Source: Rhizobium sp. WYCCWR10014 (GTDB lineage: Bacteria; Pseudomonadota; Alphaproteobacteria; Rhizobiales; Rhizobiaceae). From it: DNA of 64,000 nucleotides. Position 1 is the stretch's first letter, and each line of letters begins with the position of its first letter. The stretch is from the NCBI RefSeq assembly GCF_001657485.1, contig NZ_LXFU01000023.1, positions 1 to 64,000 of the forward strand. Reading direction: 5' to 3'. The notes beneath the pieces were generated by a model. That model saw nothing but the letters and a program-made list of their open reading frames with translations. It ran no database searches and was not told the origin of the DNA. A program made the translations under genes and the position numbers. This document shows, piece after piece, positions 32,801 through 40,276 of the stretch.

Positions 32801-35014
32801 ATGACCTACACCAATTTCACGCTCGAAACCGACGCCGACGGTATCGCTCTCGTCACCTGGGACATGCCCGGTAAATCGATGAACGTCTTCACCGCCGAGG
32901 TGATGGCCGAACTCGACGCCATCATCGACGCCACGACCGCCGATGCCGCCGTCAAGGGTGTCGTCTTCACCTCCGGCAAATCCTCCTTTTCCGGCGGCGC
33001 CGATCTGTCGATGATCAAATCGATGTTCAGTTCCTACCAGGAGGAGAAGGCAAAGAGTCCAGAGACGGCGGTGCAGAACCTCTTCGGTCTGGTCGGCCGC
33101 ATGAGCGGCCTGTTCCGCAAACTCGAAACCTCGGGCAAGCCCTGGGTGTCCGCCATCAACGGCACCTGCATGGGCGGCGCCTTCGAACTGTCGCTCGCCT
33201 GCCACGGCCGCGTCGCCTCCAATGCCAAGAGCGTCAAGATCGCGCTGCCCGAGGTGAAGGTCGGTATCTTCCCCGGCGCCGGCGGCACGCAGCGTGTGCC
33301 GCGGCTGGCAAACGCCCAGGATGCGCTGCAGATGATGACGACGGGCCAGTCGCTGACCGGCTCCCGCGCCAAGGCGATGAACCTCGTGCATCAGGTGGTC
33401 GAGCCGGATCAGCTGATCCCAGCCGCCAAGCAGATGATCAAGGATGGCCTGAAGCCGGTCGCCCCCTGGGACGAGAAGGGCTTCAAGGCGCCGGGCGGCG
33501 GCATCTGGACGCCGGCTTCCGCACAGCTCTGGCCGGCAGCGCCAGCGATCCTGCGCAGGGAAACATCCGGCAATTATCCGGCAGCGCTTGCCATCCTGAA
33601 ATGCGTCTACGAAGGCCTGCAGGTGCCGTTCGACACCGGTCTGAAGATCGAGCAGCGTTATTTCACCGAGGTGCTGCAGACCCGCGAAGCCTTCTCGATG
33701 ATCCGTTCGCTGTTCATCTCCATGCAGGAACTCGGCAAGGGCGCCCGCCGCCCGGCCGGTCACCTCAAGACCGAGCTGAAACATATCGGCGTCGTCGGCG
33801 CCGGCTTCATGGGTGCCTCGATCGCTTATGTCACCGCCGCCGCCGGCATTCCCGTGACATTGATCGACCGCGACATCGAAGCGGCGACCAAGGGCAAGAC
33901 CGTCTCCGAAGGCCTGGTCAAGGATTCTGTCGGTAAGGGGCGTCTTACGCAGGATGAAGCAGCCGCATTGCTCTCCCGCATCACGCCCTCGGCCGACTAT
34001 GCCGACCTCGCCAATGCCGATCTCGTCATCGAGGCGGTGTTCGAGGATCGCGAGGTGAAGAAAGCAGTCATTGAGGCGGTCGAAGCCGTGCTGCCGGAAG
34101 GCGCGATCTTCGCCTCCAATACCTCGACCCTGCCGATCTCAGGTCTCGCCAAGAATTCGAAACGCCCGGCCGATTTCATCGGCATCCACTTCTTCTCGCC
34201 TGTCGAGAAGATGATGCTAACCGAGGTCATCCTCGGAAGCGACACCGGCGACAAGGCGCTGGCCGTCGCTCTCGACTATGTTGCAGCCATCAGGAAGACG
34301 CCGATCGTCGTCAACGACACCCGCGGCTTCTTCGTCAATCGCTGTGTGCTGCGCTACATGTCGGAAAGCTACGACATGCTGATCGAGGGCGTACCGCCTG
34401 TGATGATCGAGAATGCCGCCAAGATGGCCGGCATGCCGGTTGGCCCCCTGGCGCTGAACGACGAGGTCGCCATCGACCTCTCGCTAAAGATCCTCAAGGC
34501 GACGGTCGCCGATCTCGGCGAAAAAGCCATCGACCCCAGGCATATGGAACTCATCTCCCGCATGGTGGAAAAGGAGGGCCGTTTCGGCCGCAAGAATTCC
34601 AAGGGCTTCTACGACTACCCGCCGAAACCGGCGAAGAAGTCCCTCTGGCCCGACCTGAAGACCCTCTACCCGCAGAAGCAGGCGGATGAAGTTGACGTCA
34701 AGGTCCTGAAGCAACGTTTCCTCGTCACCATTGCGCTCGAAGCCGCCCGCACCGTGGAGGAAGGAATCGTCACCGATCCGCGCGAGGCGGATGTTGGGTC
34801 GATTCTGGGCTTTGGCTTCGCGCCCTATACCGGCGGAGCGCTGAGCTATATCGACGGGATGGGTGCGAAGGCTTTCGTGGAACTGGCTGAAAAGTTAGCT
34901 GCTGCCTACGGAAGTCACTTCAATCCGACGCCGCTGCTGGAGGACATGGCCGCCAAGGGAGAAACGTTTTACGGGCGGTTCGACCCCTATGCGAAGGTGG
35001 GGAAGGCGGCTTAG
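32801..35014 (+). CDS. 3-hydroxyacyl-CoA dehydrogenase / enoyl-CoA hydratase (FadJ type)
   Basis: A 737-residue bifunctional beta-oxidation enzyme. The N-terminal crotonase domain (residues 1-200) has SGKSSFSGGADLSMI, INGTCMGGAFELSLACHGRV and LPEVKVGIFPGAGGTQR. The NAD-binding domain starts near residue 328 (VVGAGFMGASIAYVTAAAG), with IHFFSPVEKMML and NDTRGFFVNR. The C-terminal dehydrogenase domain ends in the FGRKNSKGFYDY and FAPYTGGALSYID motifs. With the dehydrogenase and thiolase it completes a beta-oxidation spiral. GGAGG lies before the ATG. Confidence 0.95.
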   Translation: MTYTNFTLETDADGIALVTWDMPGKSMNVFTAEVMAELDAIIDATTADAAVKGVVFTSGKSSFSGGADLSMIKSMFSSYQEEKAKSPETAVQNLFGLVGRMSGLFRKLETSGKPWVSAINGTCMGGAFELSLACHGRVASNAKSVKIALPEVKVGIFPGAGGTQRVPRLANAQDALQMMTTGQSLTGSRAKAMNLVHQVVEPDQLIPAAKQMIKDGLKPVAPWDEKGFKAPGGGIWTPASAQLWPAAPAILRRETSGNYPAALAILKCVYEGLQVPFDTGLKIEQRYFTEVLQTREAFSMIRSLFISMQELGKGARRPAGHLKTELKHIGVVGAGFMGASIAYVTAAAGIPVTLIDRDIEAATKGKTVSEGLVKDSVGKGRLTQDEAAALLSRITPSADYADLANADLVIEAVFEDREVKKAVIEAVEAVLPEGAIFASNTSTLPISGLAKNSKRPADFIGIHFFSPVEKMMLTEVILGSDTGDKALAVALDYVAAIRKTPIVVNDTRGFFVNRCVLRYMSESYDMLIEGVPPVMIENAAKMAGMPVGPLALNDEVAIDLSLKILKATVADLGEKAIDPRHMELISRMVEKEGRFGRKNSKGFYDYPPKPAKKSLWPDLKTLYPQKQADEVDVKVLKQRFLVTIALEAARTVEEGIVTDPREADVGSILGFGFAPYTGGALSYIDGMGAKAFVELAEKLAAAYGSHFNPTPLLEDMAAKGETFYGRFDPYAKVGKAA

Positions 35015-35132
35015 GCCGCCTTTTAAACTGTGCCGCTCTTCCCGGATTTCAAATGTTGAATGGGACAGCGTGACGACGGTAATCTGAACCGCAAGCAACA
35101 CACGCTTCGCTGTCACCCGGACCGGACCGCCC

Positions 35133-35695
35133 ATGCAACCATCAACCGACATCCTCGCCTTCGCCGATCCGATGGAGTGGGAATCCTGGCTCCGCGTGCA
35201 TCACGCAGCATCGACCGGCGCCTGGCTGAAGATCGGTAAGAAAAATCCGAACGAACCCTCATCACCATCGACGAGGCGTTGGATGTGGCGCTCTGTTACG
35301 GCTGGATTGACAGCCAGCGCAAGGGGTTTGACGCGAACTCCTACCTGCAGCGCTATTCGCCCCGGCGCGCCAAAAGTCCGTGGTCCAAGCTCAATGTCGA
35401 TCGGGTCACAGTACTCGTGGAAGCCGGGCGCATGCGGCCCGCGGGCCTTGCCGAAGTCGCTGCCGCCAAAGCCGACGGACGCTGGGCTGTCGCCTACGCT
35501 CCACAACGCGATGCCGGCCTGCCGGACGATCTGGCGGCGGCGCTCGCTGAGAACGCTGCCGCTGGCGCTGCCTTTGCTCGGCTCGACAAGACCGGCCAAT
35601 ATGCAATCGTCCTGCCACTCCTGAAGGCAACGACCCCGGAAGTGCGGGTCGCCCGCCTCGGTAAGGCGATCACCAGGTTGGCGCGGGCCGAATAG
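35133..35695 (+). pseudogene. YdeI/OmpD-associated family gene with an internal frameshift
   Basis: Frame one starts MQPSTDILAFADPMEWESWL and carries VHHAASTGAWLKIGKKNPNE, then shifts near 35257-35261. The second frame continues the family sequence as ITIDEALDVALCYGWIDSQR, then SYLQRYSPRRAKSPWSKLN and the C-terminal helical part. The total of 563 bases is one short of a codon multiple, so a single-base deletion explains it. It is either a real inactivation or a sequencing error; no other damage is seen. Confidence 0.8.
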
Positions 35696-35975
35696 ACGGT
35701 ATTTCAGCTTCTGCAAAAAATCTCGCCCCCGGTTTTCCGCGCCACGCGGCAGGCAAAGACCTGTCCGCGGTGTCTGAAACGTCGCCGATTTCCCTAGCTG
35801 CGGCCTTGTCACGGACACAATTTCCGATTACATATCCGCGCATCGATCTTGCTAGATGAACTTTGAAACGGCCTCGCGTCGTTCCTGGCGAACTTCCTCC
35901 AAAATCGGTTTTCATCGCCGCTCGGCATTTGTTCGAGTTGCATTCTTCTATGAACGATTCGAAAAGGATATCGTC

Positions 35976-36185
35976 ATGAGCACAGGTACCGTAAAGTGGT
36001 TCAACGCAACCAAGGGCTTCGGCTTCATTCAGCCGGATGACGGCGCAGCCGACGTTTTCGTCCACATCTCCGCCGTTGAACGCGCTGGCATGCGCGATCT
36101 CAAGGATGGCCAGAAGCTGTCTTACGAGCTCGTTCGCGACAACAAGTCCGGCAAGATGTCGGCAGACCGCCTCCAGGCGGCCTGA
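35976..36185 (+). CDS. cold-shock domain protein
   Basis: A 69-residue CspA-type single-stranded nucleic acid binding protein. RNP1 is KGFGFI and RNP2 is VFVHI, in a typical [20 protein letters not shown] start. It should act as an RNA chaperone. The start at 35976 removes a 40-codon leader frame unlike the family; the untranslated leader could be long, as often in csp genes, but no specific structure was resolved. A strong terminator follows at 36263. Confidence 0.95.
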   Translation: MSTGTVKWFNATKGFGFIQPDDGAADVFVHISAVERAGMRDLKDGQKLSYELVRDNKSGKMSADRLQAA

Positions 36186-36262
36186 GCCTATAAGGCTTTT
36201 GAATATCATCTCCGGATCGTGACCACGGATGTACTGGCACGGTTCGTTGAGATACCAGGGAA

Positions 36263-36287
36263 GGTCGGGGTAACCCGGCCTTTTTTT
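36263..36287 (+). terminator. strong intrinsic terminator after the cold-shock gene
   Basis: GGTCGGG pairs with CCCGGCC (one G-U pair) around GTAA and is followed by seven T. It lies 78 bases after the stop codon. A weaker AGCC-TATAA-GGCTTTT hairpin sits nearer the stop. Confidence 0.85.
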
Positions 36288-36342
36288 GTGTCCGGCCGGT
36301 TGATGCCGTGCCCTTTCCCCGGATGCGTCCGCGATACCCCTC

Positions 36343-36497
36343 TGCCCTGCCGGGCATCTCCCCCACAGGTGGGGAGATCACAAGTGGCATGAACTTCCTG
36401 CCCATCTACCGTTTCGTCGTGCTGGACGCCGATTGTTTGGGGAAGCGGGTGCGCCCAGCCGATCTCCCCACCTGTGGGGGAGATGCCCGGCAGGGCA
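36343..36497. repeat. perfect 37-bp inverted repeat
   Basis: Arms 36343-36379 and 36461-36497 are exact complements over 37 bases, separated by 81 bases. Each begins or ends in TGCCCTGCCGGGCATCTC and contains a smaller hairpin CTCCCC-ACAGGT-GGGGAG. It lies between the cold-shock and MarR genes. It looks like a mobile or amplified intergenic repeat, different from the RIME-like copies. Confidence 0.85.
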
Positions 36498-36594
36498 GTG
36501 GGGGGCGGCCACGGCACGACCTTAAAGAATCTTTCGCACCGTGAAACTGAATACGTCGCTGGCGACAACAAGCCCCGTAAGACAGGCAAGTCCC

Positions 36595-37095
36595 TCAACC
36601 TCCTGGCGCCTCGCCAGCCTCCAGCATCTCCATCACCCGCGCCATCACCGCCCGTGCCGCATCGAGTTCGGCTGACGTGAACGCAGCGCCCAGCCCGTCG
36701 GCCCATCCGGCTTGTGCGACCTCGATGACGCCGAGCCGCGCCGACCCTTCTTCCGTCAGCCGCACGAGCTTGGCGCGCTGGTGCTGCGGGTTGTCGGCAT
36801 AGGCGATCAGCCCTTCACCCTCCAGCACATCGGTAAGCCGTTGCACACCCTGGCGGGCGAGGCCGAGCGCACGGGCGACCTGCGCCACCGACATGTTGCC
36901 GCGCCGCGCCGCGGCCAGCACCTGCCAGCGCGCGCTGGTTTGCCCTGCCGGCTTTGCCAAATGGTCGCCCGCCGCCGTCAGATGGCCGGCGAGGCGAAGG
37001 GCGGTGATCGCGAAAGCGGAAAAAGCATCCCCCTCGATCGTCCGCTCCGGTCGATTTAGTTTGACAACATGTTGTCGATTTTGTATCTCATTCAT
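36595..37095 (-). CDS. MarR-family transcriptional regulator
   Basis: A 166-residue winged-helix regulator with ARWQVLAAARRGNMSVAQVA, the recognition region ALGLARQGVQRLTDVLEGEG and wing IAYADNPQHQRAKLVRLTEEG. It is divergent from the GFA-family gene, and two TGACAA/TTGTCA palindromes lie at and just past its start, so it probably represses itself and that gene. No Shine-Dalgarno motif precedes the ATG at 37095, so translation may be leaderless. Confidence 0.88.
   Translation of the reverse strand: MNEIQNRQHVVKLNRPERTIEGDAFSAFAITALRLAGHLTAAGDHLAKPAGQTSARWQVLAAARRGNMSVAQVARALGLARQGVQRLTDVLEGEGLIAYADNPQHQRAKLVRLTEEGSARLGVIEVAQAGWADGLGAAFTSAELDAARAVMARVMEMLEAGEAPGG
37063..37076. promoter_or_regulatory. 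MarR operator candidate 1
   Basis: Perfect 14-base palindrome GACAACATGTTGTC inside the first codons of the MarR gene. Its half-site GACAA is shared with the second palindrome, 36 bases away centre to centre. Confidence 0.5.
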
Positions 37096-37096
37096 A

Positions 37097-37114
37097 ATGA
37101 CAACACATTGTCAT
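37097..37114. promoter_or_regulatory. MarR operator candidate 2
   Basis: ATGACAA - CACA - TTGTCAT lies immediately upstream of the MarR start codon, in the divergent promoter region shared with the GFA gene. Binding here would block both promoters. Confidence 0.55.
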
Positions 37115-37152
37115 ATCGGGACACTGAAGGCAACGCCGAAGGAGGAAAGCGC

Positions 37153-37557
37153 GTGAAGAAAACCTACAAGGGAAGCTGCCATTGCGGCAAAGTACACTAC
37201 GAAGTGGACATGGATCTCGAGGAGGGCACCGGCCGCTGCAATTGTTCGATCTGCGCCAAACGGCGCTATTGGGGCGCCAACGTCAAGCCGGAGGATTTCC
37301 GGCTGATGTGCGACCAGGCGGAAACGGCCGACTATCAGTTCAACACGATGAGCGGTCATCACCGCTTCTGCCGCACCTGCGGTGTGCCGGCCTATGGCGA
37401 TGGTTATGTCGAAGCGATCGGCGGCGCCTATGTTTCGATCAACATCGCCTGCCTCGACGATATCACACCTGAGGAACTGGCAGCACTGCCGGTCCGTTAT
37501 GCCGACGGCAGGCACGATGCCTGGTGGAACGAACCGGCGGTGACGAGTTATCTGTGA
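37153..37557 (+). CDS. GFA (glutathione-dependent formaldehyde-activating) domain protein
   Basis: A 134-residue zinc-binding protein. Metal-ligand cysteines appear in SCHCGKVHYE, CNCSICAKRR and FCRTCGVPAYG, the three-cluster pattern of the GFA fold. Many members are not true formaldehyde enzymes, so the substrate is open. The GTG start at 37153 has AAGGAGG seven bases upstream and gives the family N-terminus. It is divergent from the MarR gene and probably its target. Confidence 0.9.
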   Translation: MKKTYKGSCHCGKVHYEVDMDLEEGTGRCNCSICAKRRYWGANVKPEDFRLMCDQAETADYQFNTMSGHHRFCRTCGVPAYGDGYVEAIGGAYVSINIACLDDITPEELAALPVRYADGRHDAWWNEPAVTSYL

Positions 37558-37650
37558 CGTAATTCCAAAAGTGCGCAGCGGTTCTATCGCTGATGTCGGA
37601 TCGTCGTCCTCCCCTTCGTCCTCTGTCCATAACGGAGAAGGAGAACGACC

Positions 37651-38094
37651 GTGAAAGACGAAGCGAATGCCAGGATCGAGGAAGAGGCGATCATCGCCAT
37701 GCTGATGATGCGGGCCAAGGCGCTGGGTGAGAAGAACGCCAGCGATGCGCTTTCCTATGAGACGGAGGATTCCGTCGAATTTTCGCTGGCGCCGCCGCTT
37801 GCCTATTACGGCCAGGACGAGGCGGGTCTGCAGGCATGGTTCGATACCTGGGAAGGCCCGATCGGCGGCGAGGTGCGCGATGCCAGACTGACGGTTGGCG
37901 AGGATGTCGCTTTCTGGAGCGGCCTCACGCGCATGACCGGGACCAAGAGAGATGGCACCGAAGTCGATCTCTGGTTCCGCCAGACCCTCGGTCTCGTCAA
38001 GCAGGACGGCCGCTGGTTGGTTGCCCACCAACACGCCTCGGTGCCCTTCGCCATGGATGGCAGCGGCCGGGCGCTGCTCGATCTGAAGCCGTGA
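37651..38094 (+). CDS. NTF2-like (SnoaL/YybH type) protein
   Basis: A 147-residue alpha+beta barrel protein: a first helix with IEEEAIIAMLMMRAKALGEK, ALSYETEDSVEFSLAPPL, then strands FWSGLTRMTGTKRDGTEVDL and DGRWLVAHQHASVPF. This is the pattern of small ketosteroid-isomerase-like proteins, many of which are poorly characterised. The GTG at 37651 follows GGAGAA. It lies 93 bases after the GFA gene on the same strand and ends seven bases before the convergent MFS gene. Confidence 0.82.
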   Translation: MKDEANARIEEEAIIAMLMMRAKALGEKNASDALSYETEDSVEFSLAPPLAYYGQDEAGLQAWFDTWEGPIGGEVRDARLTVGEDVAFWSGLTRMTGTKRDGTEVDLWFRQTLGLVKQDGRWLVAHQHASVPFAMDGSGRALLDLKP

Positions 38095-38101
38095 AGGAAT
38101 G

Positions 38102-39304
38102 TCAGGCAGCACTCCCCGCGACCTTCCGCCGGTCGGCGCGAATGCTCATTAGTCCGACGCCCATCAAAAGCAGGATCGCCGTCGCATAGATATCGGTCGT
38201 CAATGCGTAACCGGCCGATTTCGCCAGGAACCCTGCAAGGATCGCCGGCAGGCTGAAGGCGAGGTAGCTCTGGACGTAGAAGGCCGACAGCAGCCCGGCC
38301 CGCTCGTCCGGTTTGGCGAGCGGCATGATGGTGCCGATCGACCCGAGGAAATTGGTGCCGAAACCGACACCGGTAAAAATCGTGCCGACGAGCAGCAGCG
38401 GCACATTGGCAAGATGCACGCCGGCAACGACCGTCAGGATGCCGAACGTCTTGGCCGACACGCCGAAAGCGAGATTGGCCGAGGCCGTCTTGCTGCGCCT
38501 GAGATAGACGGCGATTGCTCCGCTCACCATCAGCGCGGTGACGACGGCTCCGCCCGTCAGCGGCGCCCGGCTGCCGGTCGTGGTAGCGACCAAGGACGGG
38601 ACCAGCGAGAGATAGAAGCCGGCAAGCGTCCAGTTGGCGATGTTGATCGGCGTCACCAGCGAGAGCGGCCGCTTCACCTGCTTGGGAACGGTGACCCGCG
38701 GTATCAGCGAGCCGAGCGCGCCGGGTCGCTTGGCCCCGGTCTCGCCTGTCAGCCAGATGGCGGCCGCCTGCAGCGTGAAGGCGACGAGCAGCAGCGCATA
38801 GGTGAGATGCATCGGGAAGGGGCCGTATTGGATCAGGGCGCTGGTGCCGACTGCCCCCACCGCCATGCCGCAAAGCGGCGCGATCGAATTGACGATCTGT
38901 CCCTTTGCCCGGTCGACATCGACGAGCGCCGCTCCGATCGAGGCGCCGGCGATCCCGGTTGCCAGCCCCTGCACGATCCGCGCCGCGATCAGCCAGTCGG
39001 GACCGCTTGCGACGACGAAGAGGCCCATGGCGACGATTTCGAGCACGAGAGCGAAAAAGATCACCGGCTTGCGGCCGAGATGATCCGAGATCGAACCGGC
39101 GATCAGCAGCGCCGCCAGCAGCGCGAAGGCGTAGACCGCGAAGATCACCGTGATCAGCACCGGCGAAACGGAAAAACTTTCCTGATAGATCCGGTAAAGC
39201 GGCGTCGGCGCCGCGGAGGCGCCGAAAAAGGTCGCGAGCGTCAGCGCATGAAAGCCGATCGAGGGGCGTGGCGAATTCTCGGTGGATTTGGCTGCGGCGA
39301 CCAT
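38102..39304 (-). CDS. MFS transporter
   Basis: A 400-residue major facilitator protein with twelve predicted helices. The loop 2-3 motif is GSISDHLGRKPVIFFAL, and ARIVQGLATGIAGASIGAAL is the conserved helix 4 region. The second half shows GVGFGTNFLGSIGTIMPLA. It is probably a drug or metabolite exporter. AAGGAG lies eight bases before the ATG. It is divergent from a TetR-family gene with a palindrome between them, the standard repressor-exporter layout. The substrate is unknown. Confidence 0.92.
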   Translation of the reverse strand: MVAAAKSTENSPRPSIGFHALTLATFFGASAAPTPLYRIYQESFSVSPVLITVIFAVYAFALLAALLIAGSISDHLGRKPVIFFALVLEIVAMGLFVVASGPDWLIAARIVQGLATGIAGASIGAALVDVDRAKGQIVNSIAPLCGMAVGAVGTSALIQYGPFPMHLTYALLLVAFTLQAAAIWLTGETGAKRPGALGSLIPRVTVPKQVKRPLSLVTPINIANWTLAGFYLSLVPSLVATTTGSRAPLTGGAVVTALMVSGAIAVYLRRSKTASANLAFGVSAKTFGILTVVAGVHLANVPLLLVGTIFTGVGFGTNFLGSIGTIMPLAKPDERAGLLSAFYVQSYLAFSLPAILAGFLAKSAGYALTTDIYATAILLLMGVGLMSIRADRRKVAGSAA

Positions 39305-39318
39305 ATATAAGCTCCTTA

Positions 39319-39341
39319 AAGCTAAGCCGTTGCGTTAGCTT
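39319..39341. promoter_or_regulatory. candidate TetR operator
   Basis: AAGCTAA - GCCGTTGCG - TTAGCTT has perfect 7-base arms, 15 bases upstream of the MFS start codon. A second small palindrome, GCAAA-CTA-TTTGC, lies at 39366-39378, closer to the TetR gene. Confidence 0.5.
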
Positions 39342-39441
39342 ATGTAGAGCTGGCGCCTCATAAAAGCAAACTATTTGCGTTAATAGCTCTGTCAAAGATT
39401 TTGAACCAACGGTGTCAAGGGGCGAAAGTCGGGTTGCAGGC

Positions 39442-39999
39442 ATGACAGTCAAAGAGAACCTCCGTCCGGGCGGCAGAAGCGCCCGGGTTCAGGCATCGGT
39501 GCACAAGGCAGTCCGTGAGCTGCTGGCGGAGATGAGCCGCGCCGAGGTGACGATCCCGCTGATCGCCGGCAAGGCGGGGGTGACGCCGTCGACCATCTAT
39601 CGCCGCTGGGGCGACCTGCAACAGCTTCTCGCCGATGTCGCCGTCGATCGGCTGCGGCCGGATATGCAGCCGATCGATGCCGGCAGCGGCAAGGCCGATC
39701 TCGAAGCTTGGGCCGAGCAATATGCCGAGGAAATGTCCTCCGGCCCGGGCCGCGAGATGATCCGTGACGTGCTGGCGGCGCAGGCCGGGGCAAATGCCTG
39801 TAAATGCGCCGAATATACCCGCCAGCAGATCGGTCTCATCGCCGAGAGGGCAAAGGCCCGCGGCGAGGCCTTTCCGGATGTCGAGCGCGTCATGGATCAG
39901 GTCGTGGCGCCGATAATGTACCGCATCCTGTTCGGCGACGTGCCGGATGCAGCGCGCGTGCGCGATCTCGTCGCTCGAGTCATGGACGCGGCGCTTTAG
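39442..39999 (+). CDS. TetR-family transcriptional regulator
   Basis: A 185-residue repressor. The N-terminal HTH shows VHKAVRELLAEMSRAEVTIPLIAGKAGVTPSTIYRRWGDLQQLL across about residues 20-60 (recognition helix STIYRRW). The C-terminal part is a helical ligand-binding domain (YAEEMSSGPGREMIRDVL, PIMYRILFGDVP). ATG 39442 fits the family N-terminus better than the upstream GTG-like start. It is divergent from the MFS exporter gene and very likely controls it. Its TAG stop lies inside the left arm of the 272-base terminal-repeat element. Confidence 0.9.
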   Translation: MTVKENLRPGGRSARVQASVHKAVRELLAEMSRAEVTIPLIAGKAGVTPSTIYRRWGDLQQLLADVAVDRLRPDMQPIDAGSGKADLEAWAEQYAEEMSSGPGREMIRDVLAAQAGANACKCAEYTRQQIGLIAERAKARGEAFPDVERVMDQVVAPIMYRILFGDVPDAARVRDLVARVMDAAL

Positions 40000-40267
40000 A
40001 GCCTTTCCGGGTTAGATTGCAGCATTCTGCCGGAGCAGGTTTTCGTCAGGGCAAAGGCGATTGGCGAAGGGCATACCTCTTGGTACGTGCGAGCCGATCG
40101 CCTTTGTCCTGGCGGAAAGATGCCCGGCCCTTCGGGTTGGCTGACGGGCCGGCTGATCGACCGGCCGGCTTGGCCGTAGATCTGGGCTACGACGCGCGCC
40201 GACCGGTCGACCATCCGACTCCGTTTGAGCCAACAGAATGCTTCAATCTAACCCGGAAAGGCTCTAA
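39996..40267. mobile_element. 272-bp element with 34-bp terminal inverted repeats
   Basis: The left end TTAGAGCCTTTCCGGGTTAG continues ATTGCAGCATTCTG; the right end is its complement over 34 bases with one mismatch (C versus A). The interior contains further palindromic pieces (GGCAAAGGCGAT / ATCGCCTTTGTCC, GGCCGGCTGATCGACCGGCC). It has no transposase and no supported gene, and the size is in the MITE range. It fills almost the whole space between the convergent TetR and kinase genes and supplies the TetR stop codon. Confidence 0.65.
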
Positions 40268-40276
40268 GCCTGTCTT

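Noticed and set aside
40012..40233. Two open frames inside the 272-bp element
   Set aside because: They are arginine/proline-rich translations of palindromic DNA without ribosome sites.
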